From assembly GCA_964228555.1 (NCBI GenBank), contig CAXQZU010000012.1:1-38622 (forward strand): a stretch of 38,622 nucleotides of DNA. Direction: 5' to 3'. Source of the DNA: CAXQZU01 sp964228555 (GTDB lineage Bacteria; Planctomycetota; PLA2; JAEUHO01). Positions 7,880 through 16,457 of this stretch are shown piece by piece. Position 1 is the first letter of the stretch. Each line of letters starts with the position of its first letter. A program made the translations under genes and the position numbers. The notes beneath the pieces are model-generated. The model saw nothing but the letters and a program-made list of their open reading frames with translations, was not told the origin of the DNA and made no database searches.

Positions 7880-8971
7880 GTGGCACTCTCCGGTGGCGTC
7901 GACAGCGCCGTGGCGGCGGCTTCGCTGGTGGACCAGGGCCACGAGGTGGTCGCGGCTCACCTGCGGACCGGTGTCGAGGCCGAGGGCGTGTCCGCGGGCG
8001 GTCACCGGTCCTGCTGTGGGGCGGACGACGCACGCGACGCACGCGAGGTGGCGGGCGCGCTGGGCATCCCCTTCTACGTCGTGGACGTGCGCGAGGCCTT
8101 CGCGCGCGAGGTGCTGCGGCCTGCGGCCTCGTCCTACGCGAGCGGGCGCACGCCCAATCCCTGCGTGGCGTGCAATCGTGGGGTCAAGCTGGGGCGCCTG
8201 CTGGACCTCGCGCGGGGGCTGGGGGCCACGGCGGTGGCCACCGGCCACTACGCCCGTGCCGGCAGGCACGCCAGCGGGCGCCAGCGCCTGCTGCGCGCGC
8301 GCGACCGCCGCAAGGACCAGGGGTACGTGCTGCACGCGCTCTCGCAAGAGCAGCTTGCCGCCGCCTGCTTCCCCCTGGGCGATCGCACCAAGGACGAGGT
8401 GCGAGCCGAGGCTGCGCGACGCGGGCTGCCCGTGGCGCAGAAGCCCGACAGCCAGGAACTGTGCTTCGTGCCCGACGGCAACATGCGGCGCTGGCTCGAG
8501 GGCGCGCTGGGCAGCCTGGGCAGGCCGGGCCCGGTGGTGGACGAGCACGGCACCGAGCTCGGCACGCATGCCGGGGCCATCGGCTTCACGCGTGGCCAGC
8601 GGCGGGGCCTGCCGGCGGGCGGGCGCGCACTGCACGTGACGGGCACGGACCTCTCCACGGGCACGGTGCACGTGGGCCCGCGCCCGATGCTGGAGGATCG
8701 CGTGCTGGAGGTGGCAGGGCTCAACTGGGTGGACGAGCCCGAGCCCCCGCCCGGCACGGTCCACTCCGTCGAGGTGCAGGTGCGCCATGCGCAGGCACCG
8801 CAGGCAGCCCGGCTCACCGTGCTGGGCGAGGGGCGTGCCCGCGTGGCCCTCGAGCAGCCCGTGTTTGCCGCGGCGTGTGGGCAGGCGCTGGTCGCCTGGC
8901 GCGGGGAGGCCTTGCTCTGCGGAGGCCCCATCGAGCGCGTGGGGGGCGCTGGGGGGGGGCTGGAGGCATGA
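7880..8971 (+). CDS. mnmA: tRNA-specific 2-thiouridylase MnmA
   Basis: A 363-residue enzyme that activates U34 of certain tRNAs with ATP and transfers sulfur to form 2-thiouridine. The ATP-pyrophosphatase loop LSGGVDS is at the very N terminus. TPNPCVACNR carries the nucleophilic cysteine (C98), and SQELCFVP carries the second catalytic cysteine (C195). The tRNA-binding segment AIGFTRGQRRGLP is clear. The start is uncertain: GTG 7880 is the nearest standard codon, CTG at 7868 would restore the usual strand before the P-loop (RILVALSGG), CTG 7877 is also possible, and GTG 7760 would add a low-complexity extension. It is monocistronic, converging with the HU gene across a clear hairpin. Confidence 0.93.
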   Translation: MALSGGVDSAVAAASLVDQGHEVVAAHLRTGVEAEGVSAGGHRSCCGADDARDAREVAGALGIPFYVVDVREAFAREVLRPAASSYASGRTPNPCVACNRGVKLGRLLDLARGLGATAVATGHYARAGRHASGRQRLLRARDRRKDQGYVLHALSQEQLAAACFPLGDRTKDEVRAEAARRGLPVAQKPDSQELCFVPDGNMRRWLEGALGSLGRPGPVVDEHGTELGTHAGAIGFTRGQRRGLPAGGRALHVTGTDLSTGTVHVGPRPMLEDRVLEVAGLNWVDEPEPPPGTVHSVEVQVRHAQAPQAARLTVLGEGRARVALEQPVFAAACGQALVAWRGEALLCGGPIERVGGAGGGLEA

Positions 8972-9019
8972 ACCGGCCCAGCACGGCCGCGAGGGCCGGG
9001 GTGCGGTGCCACGCGAGGT

Positions 9020-9042
9020 CGCCCGGCGTGCGTAGCCGGGCG
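9020..9042. terminator. Bidirectional hairpin between mnmA and the HU gene
   Basis: CGCCCGGC (9020-9027) and GCCGGGCG (9035-9042) make a perfect 8-bp stem with a 7-nt loop in the middle of the 101-bp gap between converging genes. No T-run is present. Confidence 0.5.
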
Positions 9043-9072
9043 GGCGTCACCGTGCGGCGACGCCCCGCGCGA

Positions 9073-9345
9073 TCAGGAGAGGCGCTCCTTGAGCGCCTTG
9101 CCCGCACGGAAGCCCACGCCCACGCTGGCGGGGATCTCGATGCGCTCCTTGGTCTGGGGGTTCGTGCCCATGCGCGCCTTGCGGTGCGAGATGCGGAAGG
9201 AGCCGAAGCCAAGGATGGCCACGTCCTTGCTCTTCTTGAGACCCTCGACCACGGCCTCGACGAAGGCGTCGAGGGCGCGCTCGGCGTCGGCCCGGTTGGA
9301 GCCCATGTGGCGGGCCATGGCGTCGATCACTTCGGCCTTGTTCAT
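9073..9345 (-). CDS. HU-family DNA-binding protein
   Basis: A 90-residue nucleoid protein of the HU/IHF family. The helical N-terminal half is followed by ILGFGSFRISHRKARMGTNP, which contains the family GFGSF turn and the base of the DNA-binding arm, then QTKERIEIPA and the C-terminal FRAGKALKERL helix. The arm's NP at its tip matches the proline that intercalates into DNA in HU and IHF. The usual proline after the arm is replaced by VGVGF. It is expected to form dimers that bend and compact DNA. ATG 9345 has a strong GGAGG 5 nt upstream (GCAGGAGGACGC). It has its own promoter and is divergent from the VWA gene. Confidence 0.93.
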   Translation of the reverse strand: MNKAEVIDAMARHMGSNRADAERALDAFVEAVVEGLKKSKDVAILGFGSFRISHRKARMGTNPQTKERIEIPASVGVGFRAGKALKERLS

Positions 9346-9362
9346 GCGTCCTCCTGCGAACC

Positions 9363-9412
9363 CGTTCCACGCAGTCGTGCGTTCCACGCTGCGATGCGAG
9401 CCGTAGACCCTA
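9363..9412 (-). promoter_or_regulatory. HU promoter with a 10-bp direct repeat
   Basis: TAGGGT (9412-9407, minus) is the best -10-like hexamer for the HU gene and would give a leader of about 55 nt. In that leader CGTTCCACGC (plus-strand reading) occurs twice, at 9363-9372 and 9380-9389, 17 bp apart. The repeat could be a protein site or an RNA element; HU genes are often autoregulated. Confidence 0.4.
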
Positions 9413-9422
9413 CCCCGGAAGC

Positions 9423-9477
9423 GGCCATCCGGCCAGCCCGAGCCCCGGAGAAGGCCATGGATGGCCTCCGGATGGCC
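9423..9477. repeat. Nested inverted repeats of GGCCAT upstream of the VWA gene
   Basis: GGCCATCCGG (9423-9432) pairs perfectly with CCGGATGGCC (9468-9477). Between them lies a second inverted repeat, GGCCAT-GG-ATGGCC (9453-9466). The hexamer thus occurs four times, two in each orientation, ending 50 bp before GTG 9528. It could form a cruciform or RNA structure, or bind a dimeric regulator. Confidence 0.6.
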
Positions 9478-9527
9478 CCCCCCTGGGGTCCCCCGGCCCC
9501 CCGGGTCGGCCAGCCTGGACGGGACTC

Positions 9528-11876
9528 GTGAGTCCCGGGCTGCTGGTCTTGAGGGTGGCCTTGCTGGGCTGTGTCGCCGGCGCTGCCGGCGGCTGGTCGC
9601 CCCTGCCCGGGATGGGCCAGGGGGACATCGTGCAGGTGATCGACGCCTCGGCCAGCGTGGGCGAGGCAAGCCCGGCGGCGCCGCCGCCGGCCTTCGCCGG
9701 CACGACCGGGCAGCCTGAGCTCTGGGTGGCGGACGGTCACGCCTGGCGGATGCCGGGGCAGCCCGTGCCCCGCCTGCCCCGGGGGGCCAGCGGGCTGGGC
9801 GCCGCCTTGATGGAGGTGGCGCAGCGCCGCCCCGGCGCGCACGTGCTCGTCGAGAGCGACGGCCGCGCCACCGACGACCTCGAGGCTGGCGTGAGGGCCG
9901 TGCTTGCCTCCGGTGGGCGCGTGTGGACGCGTCCGCCGGCGCGCGCGGTGGCCGACGTGGGCCTGCTGCACGTGCGCCTCGCCTCGGGCGCGCAGGCGGG
10001 CCGCGTCGTGCTGGAGGCCAGCGTGGCCAGCAGCGTGCGTGGTGCCGTCCGGTTGTGCGTGGAGGGCGGCCGCGAGCGCGTGCTGCGCGAGCTGGCCGTG
10101 GAGCCCGGCAGCGAGCAGCCCGTGCGGCTGGAGGTGCCCGTGGCCGGCCTGCCCGCGACGCTGGAGGCTTGGCTCGAGGCAGCGCCCGGCACGCCAGACG
10201 ACGTGCGCGGCAACAACCGCGTGGTGCTGGTCCTGCCCTCCGAGCGCCGCACGCTGGCCTTGGTGGGCGACCTGCCCGTGGACCTGCTCGCGGCTGCGCT
10301 CGAGGGGCTGGAGGTACGGCAGCACGCCAGCGTGGCCGCCGCGGTGGCCAGCGCACCGGACCTGCTCGTGCTGGCGGGCGTGCCGTGGGCCGACGTCGGC
10401 GTGGAGGGCGTGGCGCGCATCGAGGAACTCGTGGCCCGCGGCACGCACCTGCTGCTGCTGGGCGGTGCGCGCGGCTACGCACGCGGCGGCTGGGGCGGGA
10501 CCGCGCTGGAACGACGCCTGTCGCCCTTGCGCGTGGCGGCCCCGCCCGGGCGCAGCGCTGCGTGGGTGCTGGCGCTGGATGCCAGCGGGAGCACCGCGGG
10601 CGCGCCGGCGCAGGCGCTCGCGGGCGCAGCGCTGGAGGCGCTGGCAAGCCTGCAGCCAGGCGAGCGGCTGTGCGTGCTGCCCTTCCGCGCCGCGGCTGCG
10701 GCCGCCCCGCTGGCGCCGGGCTGGATCGAGGCCGGCGATGTGGCAGCGGGAAGCCGCCTGCGTGCCGCGCTGGCCGCGCTGGTGTCGCAGGGTCCCACCG
10801 ACCTCGGTGGCGGCATCGTGGGGGGCGTGCAGGTGCTGGAGGCGCAGCCGCCCGGGCGGACACGCTGCCTCCTGCTGCTCACCGACGGCGACCCCGACGA
10901 GCGGCTCGACCCGCAGGCCCTGGCGGGCGTGCGCGCTCGCGTGGAGCAGGCGGGCGTGCGCTTCTCGGCCCTCGTGGTGGGCATGCGGGAGGCCGTGGAG
11001 GCGCTGCGCCGCGGCGTGGCGCGTCGGCCCGAGCACGTGGCGCTGCTGGGGGGAAGCGAGGCGCTGGTGCCTTCGTTGCTGGAGCAACTGGCCCGGGAGC
11101 GCGCTGCGCTGGAGCAGGAGTCGCTGGGCGCTGGCTGGCTGGCGGAGCCCTTGCTGCCGGGCTGGGCCTCCACGCTGGGGGCGATCGGCCCCCTCGACGG
11201 CCTGCATGCGGTGGAGCCCGTGCCCGAGGCCACCCTCGTGGCGCTGGCGCGGCCCGCCGGTCCCGGCGGGTCGGCGCGGCCGCTGGCGGCGCAGCGCAGC
11301 GTGGGCAGCGGGGAGGTGCATGGGCTGGCCTGGGGACCGCTCCCGGGAGAGCAGGCCCAGCGCGCGGTGCCAGGCCTCGCGGGCGTGATGCGCGAGCTGG
11401 CCGAATCCAGCCAGCGGGCGCTGGAGGCTGAGGTGCTGCCCGATGGCGTCCTGCGCGTGGCGTGGCCGCAGGTCGCTGGGTCCGGCCGTGCCGTGCTGCG
11501 CACGGGCACGACCGAGCATGGGCTGCTGGAGGTGGCGCCGGGCGTCTTCCAGGGCATGGTGCCGGCGCTGGCGGCCGGGGCAGGGCCTGCGTCAGGTTGG
11601 TCCCTGCGCGCGGGGAGTGCCTCGCGTCCCGTGCGTGGGCCGGCCATGCCGGATGCTGAGCATCGGGGCGTGGGCGTGGACCTCGATCGGCTGCGGCAGG
11701 CGGCGCGTGCGGGCGGCGGCGAGCTGGTGGCGGCTGGATCTGCGGTGCCGGTGCCCTTGCCCGGGAGGGGCTGGCCCACGCCGCCAGCCTGGCTGCTGCT
11801 TGCGGCTACGCTGCTGGTGGCAGAGCGCGTGGTGGCCTGGCGCGCCGCACGTCGCCCCCGCACGGAGTCCGCGTGA
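9528..11876 (+). CDS. VWA-domain envelope protein with a GATase-like module
   Basis: A 782-residue protein held in the inner membrane by a hydrophobic N-terminal segment (about 5-20) and a C-terminal helix (WLLLAATLLVAERVVAW), with most of the chain outside the cytoplasm. Residues about 240-325 resemble a class-I glutamine-amidotransferase-like fold with no catalytic cysteine. The von Willebrand factor A domain starts near 348, with the metal-site motif DASGS (D351, S353, S355), a threonine in SQGPTDLGGGI and TDGDPDE, so the metal site looks complete. Such proteins usually act as protein-interaction scaffolds. The GTG start has no clear Shine-Dalgarno, and I see no better start upstream. It is coupled to the next gene by a GTGA overlap. 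The architecture recalls BatA-type or planctomycetal VWA proteins; the partner is unknown. Confidence 0.8.
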   Translation: MSPGLLVLRVALLGCVAGAAGGWSPLPGMGQGDIVQVIDASASVGEASPAAPPPAFAGTTGQPELWVADGHAWRMPGQPVPRLPRGASGLGAALMEVAQRRPGAHVLVESDGRATDDLEAGVRAVLASGGRVWTRPPARAVADVGLLHVRLASGAQAGRVVLEASVASSVRGAVRLCVEGGRERVLRELAVEPGSEQPVRLEVPVAGLPATLEAWLEAAPGTPDDVRGNNRVVLVLPSERRTLALVGDLPVDLLAAALEGLEVRQHASVAAAVASAPDLLVLAGVPWADVGVEGVARIEELVARGTHLLLLGGARGYARGGWGGTALERRLSPLRVAAPPGRSAAWVLALDASGSTAGAPAQALAGAALEALASLQPGERLCVLPFRAAAAAAPLAPGWIEAGDVAAGSRLRAALAALVSQGPTDLGGGIVGGVQVLEAQPPGRTRCLLLLTDGDPDERLDPQALAGVRARVEQAGVRFSALVVGMREAVEALRRGVARRPEHVALLGGSEALVPSLLEQLARERAALEQESLGAGWLAEPLLPGWASTLGAIGPLDGLHAVEPVPEATLVALARPAGPGGSARPLAAQRSVGSGEVHGLAWGPLPGEQAQRAVPGLAGVMRELAESSQRALEAEVLPDGVLRVAWPQVAGSGRAVLRTGTTEHGLLEVAPGVFQGMVPALAAGAGPASGWSLRAGSASRPVRGPAMPDAEHRGVGVDLDRLRQAARAGGGELVAAGSAVPVPLPGRGWPTPPAWLLLAATLLVAERVVAWRAARRPRTESA

Positions 11877-12502
11877 GCGCATCGAGCCTTGCTGCACGTC
11901 ACCGCGCGCAGGTGCTGGCCCTGCTCCTGGCGGGGCTGGGCGCCTGCGCAGGGCCCGCGCCGGCCGTCGGGACCGGGGTCCGCCAGGCGCCCCGGGCACG
12001 CTCGTACGACGAGGGGGGTGAGGCCACGCGGCAGCAGGTGCAGGCCGCGATCGCGGCCTTCGAGCAGCCGGACGCGCAGCAGGTGATGGAGGCCAGCGCG
12101 CGGCTGGCCCGCATCGGCGAGCCGTCGGTGGTGCCGCTGCTGGAGGCGTTGCGCGCGCATCCGTCGGGCCGTACACGCTCGCTCTCGGCGTACACGCTGG
12201 GCTTCCTGCGCGATCGTCGCGTGGTGGAGCCGCTGGGAGCGGCGTTGCGTGATCCCGACGCCACCGTGCAGCTGGAGGCGGCCACGGCGCTCTTGCGGCT
12301 GGGGGACGATCGTGGGGCACGGCGGCTGGTGGACGCCCTCGAGGACGCCGACGCACGCGTGCGCGCGCGGGCCCTGCGCGTGCTGCAGGAGGCGGTGGGC
12401 AGCACCTGGGGCTACCGCGTGGACGACGATGCGCAGGACCGCGCCGCTGCCGTGGCGCGCTGGCGCTCGTGGCTCCAGCAGCGCGGGGAGGGCCGCTCGT
12501 GA
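11873..12502 (+). CDS. HEAT-repeat lipoprotein
   Basis: A 209-residue predicted lipoprotein. The signal peptide ends in a lipobox, AGLGAC, with the acylated cysteine at residue 25. From about residue 60, three to four HEAT/PBS-lyase-type helical repeats are visible (LARIGEPSVVPLLEALR, LGFLRDRRVVEPLGAALRD, LLRLGDDRGARRLVDALED, DARVRARALRVL). These make a solenoid for protein binding, so a scaffold role on the periplasmic side of a membrane is likely. The GTG overlaps the upstream stop (GTGA), and the gene's own stop overlaps the next GTG in the same way, so the three proteins are probably made in step. Confidence 0.82.
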   Translation: MSASSLAARHRAQVLALLLAGLGACAGPAPAVGTGVRQAPRARSYDEGGEATRQQVQAAIAAFEQPDAQQVMEASARLARIGEPSVVPLLEALRAHPSGRTRSLSAYTLGFLRDRRVVEPLGAALRDPDATVQLEAATALLRLGDDRGARRLVDALEDADARVRARALRVLQEAVGSTWGYRVDDDAQDRAAAVARWRSWLQQRGEGRS

Positions 12503-13698
12503 GGGCATCCCGCGCCCGCATGCCGCGCGGCTGGCTGGCCTGCGGAGCAGCCTTGCTCGTGGCAGGCTGCGCCGGGGTGGTGATGCCCCAGCCTGCGGGC
12601 GGCACCCTGCCCAGCACGCCCGTGGAGGAGGCCGAGGCCCAGCGGCGCGCGGGTGACCTCGATGGCGCAGCGAGCCGCTTCGCCCTGCTGCGGGACGGCG
12701 CGCCGGCAGACGTGCGAGCGCACCTGGGGTACCTGCGCGCCCAGCTCGAGGCGGGCCGGCGCAGCGCCGTGCGTGACGAGTACGCACAGCGGGCCAGCCT
12801 GCCCGCAGCCCTCGAGGTGGATCGCGTGCTGGCCGAGCGCCTGGCCGGCGATGGCGCGTCGTCCACGCTGCGCGACCTCTACCAGCGTGCACTGCAGCGC
12901 GAGCCGGGCTCGCCGTGGTGGCCGCTGGCCATCGCCGAGGTGGAGCTGGCCGAGGCGGATGCCTGGCGGCTGCGCCGTGAGGAGGGCCGCGCGGCCGGCG
13001 ACCGGGGCGCCGAGAAGGACGCAGACCTGCAGGCGCGCGCTGCGCTGGTGCGCGCCGACGCGGCGCTGGACCGGGCTGCGACGCTGCCCGGGGCGCCCCT
13101 GGAGGTGGACATCGTGCGGGGGTACGTGCGCGCGGTGGAGGGCGACCTCGCCGCGACGTCGGCCGCACGGCAGGCGGCCTATCGCGCCGCGCTGGACGGC
13201 TTCGAGCGCGTCACCGTGCTGGCGCCTGCACGGGCCGACGGGTGGTATGGGCTGGCTGACATGCAGACGCGGCTGGGCGACAGCGGCGAGAGCCTGCGGG
13301 GATGGATGGAGGCGGTGCGCCGGTCGCCCGCCGACGCGTACCCGCGCATGGAGCTGGGCCGCACGTTGCAGCAGCTGGGCAGGATGGAGGACGCCGCCCG
13401 CGCCTACGAGCAGGCGGCGCGGCTGCGCCCGCGCTGGGCCGAGCCGTGGATCCGCATCGGCGACTCGTGGGCCGAGGACGAGCGCTGGGAGCGTGCGGCC
13501 GACGCGTATCGGACGGCGCTGGAGCGCGAGCCCGGCGCGGTGGAGGCATGGGCACGCCTCGGGGCGGTGCTGGAGCGCCGCGGCGATCGCGCGGGGGCGC
13601 GCGATGCCTACGGGCGCTACCTCGAGCAGGGCGGCGAGCGCAAGCAGGCCGTGCAGCGCGCGCTGGAGCGCATGGACCGCGCTCCCGGCCAGCGCTAG
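12499..13698 (+). CDS. TPR-repeat lipoprotein
   Basis: A 399-residue predicted lipoprotein with lipobox LVAGC and tetratricopeptide repeats. The clearest repeats are in the C-terminal third (WYGLADMQTRLGDSGESLRGW, PRMELGRTLQQLGRMEDAARAYEQA, IGDSWAEDERWERAADAYRTAL, ARLGAVLERRGDRAGARDAYGRYL); the middle is helical and charged, with weaker repeats. It is probably a periplasmic scaffold working with the VWA and HEAT proteins upstream. GTG 12499 overlaps the preceding stop and is preferred for coupling; ATG 12520, seven codons on, also gives a good signal peptide. It ends 14 bp from the convergent C25-like gene. Confidence 0.82.
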   Translation: MRASRARMPRGWLACGAALLVAGCAGVVMPQPAGGTLPSTPVEEAEAQRRAGDLDGAASRFALLRDGAPADVRAHLGYLRAQLEAGRRSAVRDEYAQRASLPAALEVDRVLAERLAGDGASSTLRDLYQRALQREPGSPWWPLAIAEVELAEADAWRLRREEGRAAGDRGAEKDADLQARAALVRADAALDRAATLPGAPLEVDIVRGYVRAVEGDLAATSAARQAAYRAALDGFERVTVLAPARADGWYGLADMQTRLGDSGESLRGWMEAVRRSPADAYPRMELGRTLQQLGRMEDAARAYEQAARLRPRWAEPWIRIGDSWAEDERWERAADAYRTALEREPGAVEAWARLGAVLERRGDRAGARDAYGRYLEQGGERKQAVQRALERMDRAPGQR

Positions 13699-13706
13699 GC
13701 CAGCGT

Positions 13707-13721
13707 CCGCGCTCAGCGCGG
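13707..13721. other. Short hairpin at the convergent TPR/C25 gene ends
   Basis: CCGCGC (13707-13712) and GCGCGG (13716-13721) pair perfectly around TCA, which is the stop codon of the minus-strand gene. It could act as a compact terminator for the TPR gene, but there is no T-run. Confidence 0.3.
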
Positions 13722-16451
13722 GGTCGCGCCGGGCACGTCGAGCGTCGCGGCGCCCAGTCCCGCAGGCCCCGGCCCCACGAGCCACGCGCGCACGTGCAGG
13801 GTGCCGCCCAGCGCCGCGTCGGAGAGCGCCATCGTGCCGGGCTCCGGCAGCAGGCGCAGGCGCGCCACGCCGCCCTCCACGGCCGCCCGGCCGCCCAGCA
13901 CGCGCTTGTCGTTGGCGCGCGCATGGTTCTCGCGGATGGCGGCGGCCTGCGCCGGGTCCGAGGGCTTGAGGCCGCGCTGCAGCGGCCGCAGCGGGTTCTG
14001 GCGCAAGCGCGGCACGTCCACCTGCACCTCGACCTCGCGGCCGGCGGGCACGCCGTGCACCTCCACGGCCAGGCCCTCGCCGTCCATGCGGGCCTGCACC
14101 TCCAGCGCCAGCTCGGGCAGCGCCAGTCGCGTGGCCGGGTCGCCCAGCAGGGCGTAGAGCAGGAAGGCCTCCTCCTTCAGGCGCGCCAGCGTGCTGCCTG
14201 GCGGCAGCAGGGCTGCGGTGCCCGTGGTGAGGAGGCGCAGCTCGTCCTGGTCGTCCTCGCGGGGGTCCAGCACCTCGCGGCGCGCGGCAGCCCGCACCTC
14301 GCCCAGCCGCCGCACCTCGCCGGCACCCGCCGCCGGCCCGCGCGGGAACATGGCGCGCGCCAGCGAGCGGCCCAGGAAGGCGTTGCCGGCTGGGTGGCAG
14401 ATGCGCGTTGCGCCCACGTAGGCGATCGGGCCCGCAGGCTGCGCCATCAGCGCCTCGCCCAGGCAGGGCACCCCGGGGGCATCGAACTCGGCCGTGTTGC
14501 AGGCCAGCGCGATGACCACGGGCGGCGTGCCGCGCACCGCGACACGCGGCGCATCGCTGCGGTGCAGGATGCGGTGGCGCTCGCCTCCCACGCGCAGGTC
14601 GTCGAAGCCCTCGGCGAAGCCGTGGCCCACGTAGGTCACGAACAGCCCGCCCTCGTTGAGGCCCTCGATCACCTTGTCGTTGAGCTCGCGCGGCGCCCAG
14701 AGGAAGGCCGAGGCCGGGCTGGCGAAGGTGACCTCGACGTCGTAGGCGGGCGGGATCGAGCGGCCCACGATGCGGCGGAACAGCTGCTCGATCATCATGT
14801 CGGCCACCAGCCCGAAGCGTCCCTCGCTGGCCAGGAAGCGCAGCATGCGCCGCGAGGCATCTGCCGGCGGGGCCTGCTCGTAGGCCACCAGGCGCGTGAC
14901 GAAGCCGTCGAGCGTGGCGGCGTCCTCCAGCGGCAGGCGGCCCACCACCGGGGCGTCCAGCGTGGGCGCATCGTTGCGCTCCACGCACAGGGTGTCGGCC
15001 GACGTGGCCCCGTTGTACTGCGTGCGGCCCAGCCACGTGGGCAGCGTGGGGCGCTGCACGAGGTCGGGGCGGTCCAGGGCCGCGTCGCCCACCAGCAGCA
15101 CGTAGCGCAGCGCGGGCAGCGCCGCGTCCTCGCGCCGCTGCACGAGGAAGCGGCGCAGCAGCTCCGGGTCGTGGTCGCCGTCGCCCTTGGCGGCATCGAC
15201 CTCGTGCGTGGTGATCACGGCCGAGGAGAGGCCTTGCGCGCGGCGGTGGGCGGCCAGGCGCTCGCAGGGTGCACGCAGGTGCGGCAGGCACACGATCAGG
15301 TGCTCGGCGCCGGCGCGCGTCCACAGTCCTTGCGGCTGCGGGGGGGCCGCCACGGGAACGGCCTCGCGCTCCGGGCCCAGCCACAGCGAGCCGGACTCGC
15401 TGCCGGGCTGGAACTCGGTCTCGAGGGCCGACCAGCCGGGCGGCAGGCCGGGCAGCAGGTGGTCGAGCGTCGAGGGCCAGGTGCGGGGCAGGCCGTACAC
15501 GCCGTCCTCGAGGTCCAGGGCCAGTGCGTGCCAGCCGGCACGCGGCCAGCCACGCAGCGCGAAGGGCCGGTCGGCCAGGGCGACGTGGACGGCGCTGTCC
15601 GCCCGGGCGAGGTCCCACGGGCCTTCCCAGAGCAGGCGCTCGATCCACACCGTGCCGCGCCCCGTGCTCACGTCGCTCCTGGGGGCCGGCAGGATGGGCG
15701 TGGCGTGGCGCAGCACCACCGGCTGGGAGGGATCGGGGCGCTCCAGCATCACCTCCAGCCCTGAGGTGCCGCGCACCTCCTGCTGGGTGCCGGCGTGCTC
15801 CACCGAGAGGGTGATGGGGCCGGGCTGGGTCACCTGCGCCACGACCAGCAGGCGCAGCGGAACGCCCGGCACGGTGCCTGCAGGCAGTGCGAGGCCCAGG
15901 TGCTCGCCCGGTGCCAGCCGGGCGTGGAACCATGTCGGCCCAGGCCGGGCGTAGGCCTCGGCCTCGGCGGCGGACTGGGGACCGTGCACGCGCGGGAGGT
16001 GCTCCCAGCACATCGCACGCGCCTCGTCGCGCACGGCATCGATGCCGGCCGGCGGCGGCCCGGCAGGCGCCACCGAGCCCGCGGCCACGGCGCGACGGCT
16101 GGGGCCGGCCATGGCGTGCAGCGTGTACGAGCGCCTGGCCCCGATCCGGGTGGCGAGGAAGATGACGTCGTCGGCCACGCTGTCCTGCAGCACGGGCACG
16201 GGCTGGCCTGCGTGGGTGACGCGCACGCCCTGCGCCGCCTGGAAGCCCAGGGCCTGCAGGGCCGCGCCACGCACGCGCACGAAGCCAGGGCCGTCCACCG
16301 AGACGCGCGCGCGCAGCGCCCCCGAGGCTTCCCCGGGCCCGCCGGATGCGGGAGCGGGTGTGCGCAGGCCCAGCACCACCGCCAGGGTGAGGCCCATCCA
16401 GCGCAGGAAGCCTCGCAGTGGGGCGGCGAGCCGGACGCGGGGGGCGCGCAT
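13713..16451 (-). CDS. Secreted C25 (gingipain-like) peptidase
   Basis: A 912-residue exported protein with a signal peptide (WMGLTLAVVLGL, ending near PAPASG). The centre resembles clan CD peptidase family C25: after a Rossmann-like segment (LRYVLLVGDAALD) comes FVTYVGHGFAEGFDD with the candidate catalytic histidine H610, and then VVIALACNTAEFD with the candidate nucleophile C651. Spacing and strand-end placement match the gingipain His-Cys dyad. The N-terminal 400 residues are beta-rich and unassigned; residues beyond about 760 look like Ig-type beta domains. I see no type-IX sorting domain, so the export route past the inner membrane is unclear. Specificity cannot be read from the sequence. 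ATG 16451 lies 7 nt from a TAGGCT hexamer inside a palindrome shared with the divergent small gene, with no Shine-Dalgarno. Confidence 0.75.
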   Translation of the reverse strand: MRAPRVRLAAPLRGFLRWMGLTLAVVLGLRTPAPASGGPGEASGALRARVSVDGPGFVRVRGAALQALGFQAAQGVRVTHAGQPVPVLQDSVADDVIFLATRIGARRSYTLHAMAGPSRRAVAAGSVAPAGPPPAGIDAVRDEARAMCWEHLPRVHGPQSAAEAEAYARPGPTWFHARLAPGEHLGLALPAGTVPGVPLRLLVVAQVTQPGPITLSVEHAGTQQEVRGTSGLEVMLERPDPSQPVVLRHATPILPAPRSDVSTGRGTVWIERLLWEGPWDLARADSAVHVALADRPFALRGWPRAGWHALALDLEDGVYGLPRTWPSTLDHLLPGLPPGWSALETEFQPGSESGSLWLGPEREAVPVAAPPQPQGLWTRAGAEHLIVCLPHLRAPCERLAAHRRAQGLSSAVITTHEVDAAKGDGDHDPELLRRFLVQRREDAALPALRYVLLVGDAALDRPDLVQRPTLPTWLGRTQYNGATSADTLCVERNDAPTLDAPVVGRLPLEDAATLDGFVTRLVAYEQAPPADASRRMLRFLASEGRFGLVADMMIEQLFRRIVGRSIPPAYDVEVTFASPASAFLWAPRELNDKVIEGLNEGGLFVTYVGHGFAEGFDDLRVGGERHRILHRSDAPRVAVRGTPPVVIALACNTAEFDAPGVPCLGEALMAQPAGPIAYVGATRICHPAGNAFLGRSLARAMFPRGPAAGAGEVRRLGEVRAAARREVLDPREDDQDELRLLTTGTAALLPPGSTLARLKEEAFLLYALLGDPATRLALPELALEVQARMDGEGLAVEVHGVPAGREVEVQVDVPRLRQNPLRPLQRGLKPSDPAQAAAIRENHARANDKRVLGGRAAVEGGVARLRLLPEPGTMALSDAALGGTLHVRAWLVGPGPAGLGAATLDVPGATPR

Positions 16452-16457
16452 CGCTTC

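Noticed and set aside
9361..9390. A mobile-element target duplication from the CGTTCCACGC repeats
   Set aside because: The copies are 17 bp apart with no element between them.
13713..16451. A metacaspase/caspase-like assignment for the C25-like protein
   Set aside because: The His-Cys spacing (41 residues), the LLVGDAALD segment and the ACNTAEF context fit C25 better than the caspase HG...QACRG pattern.
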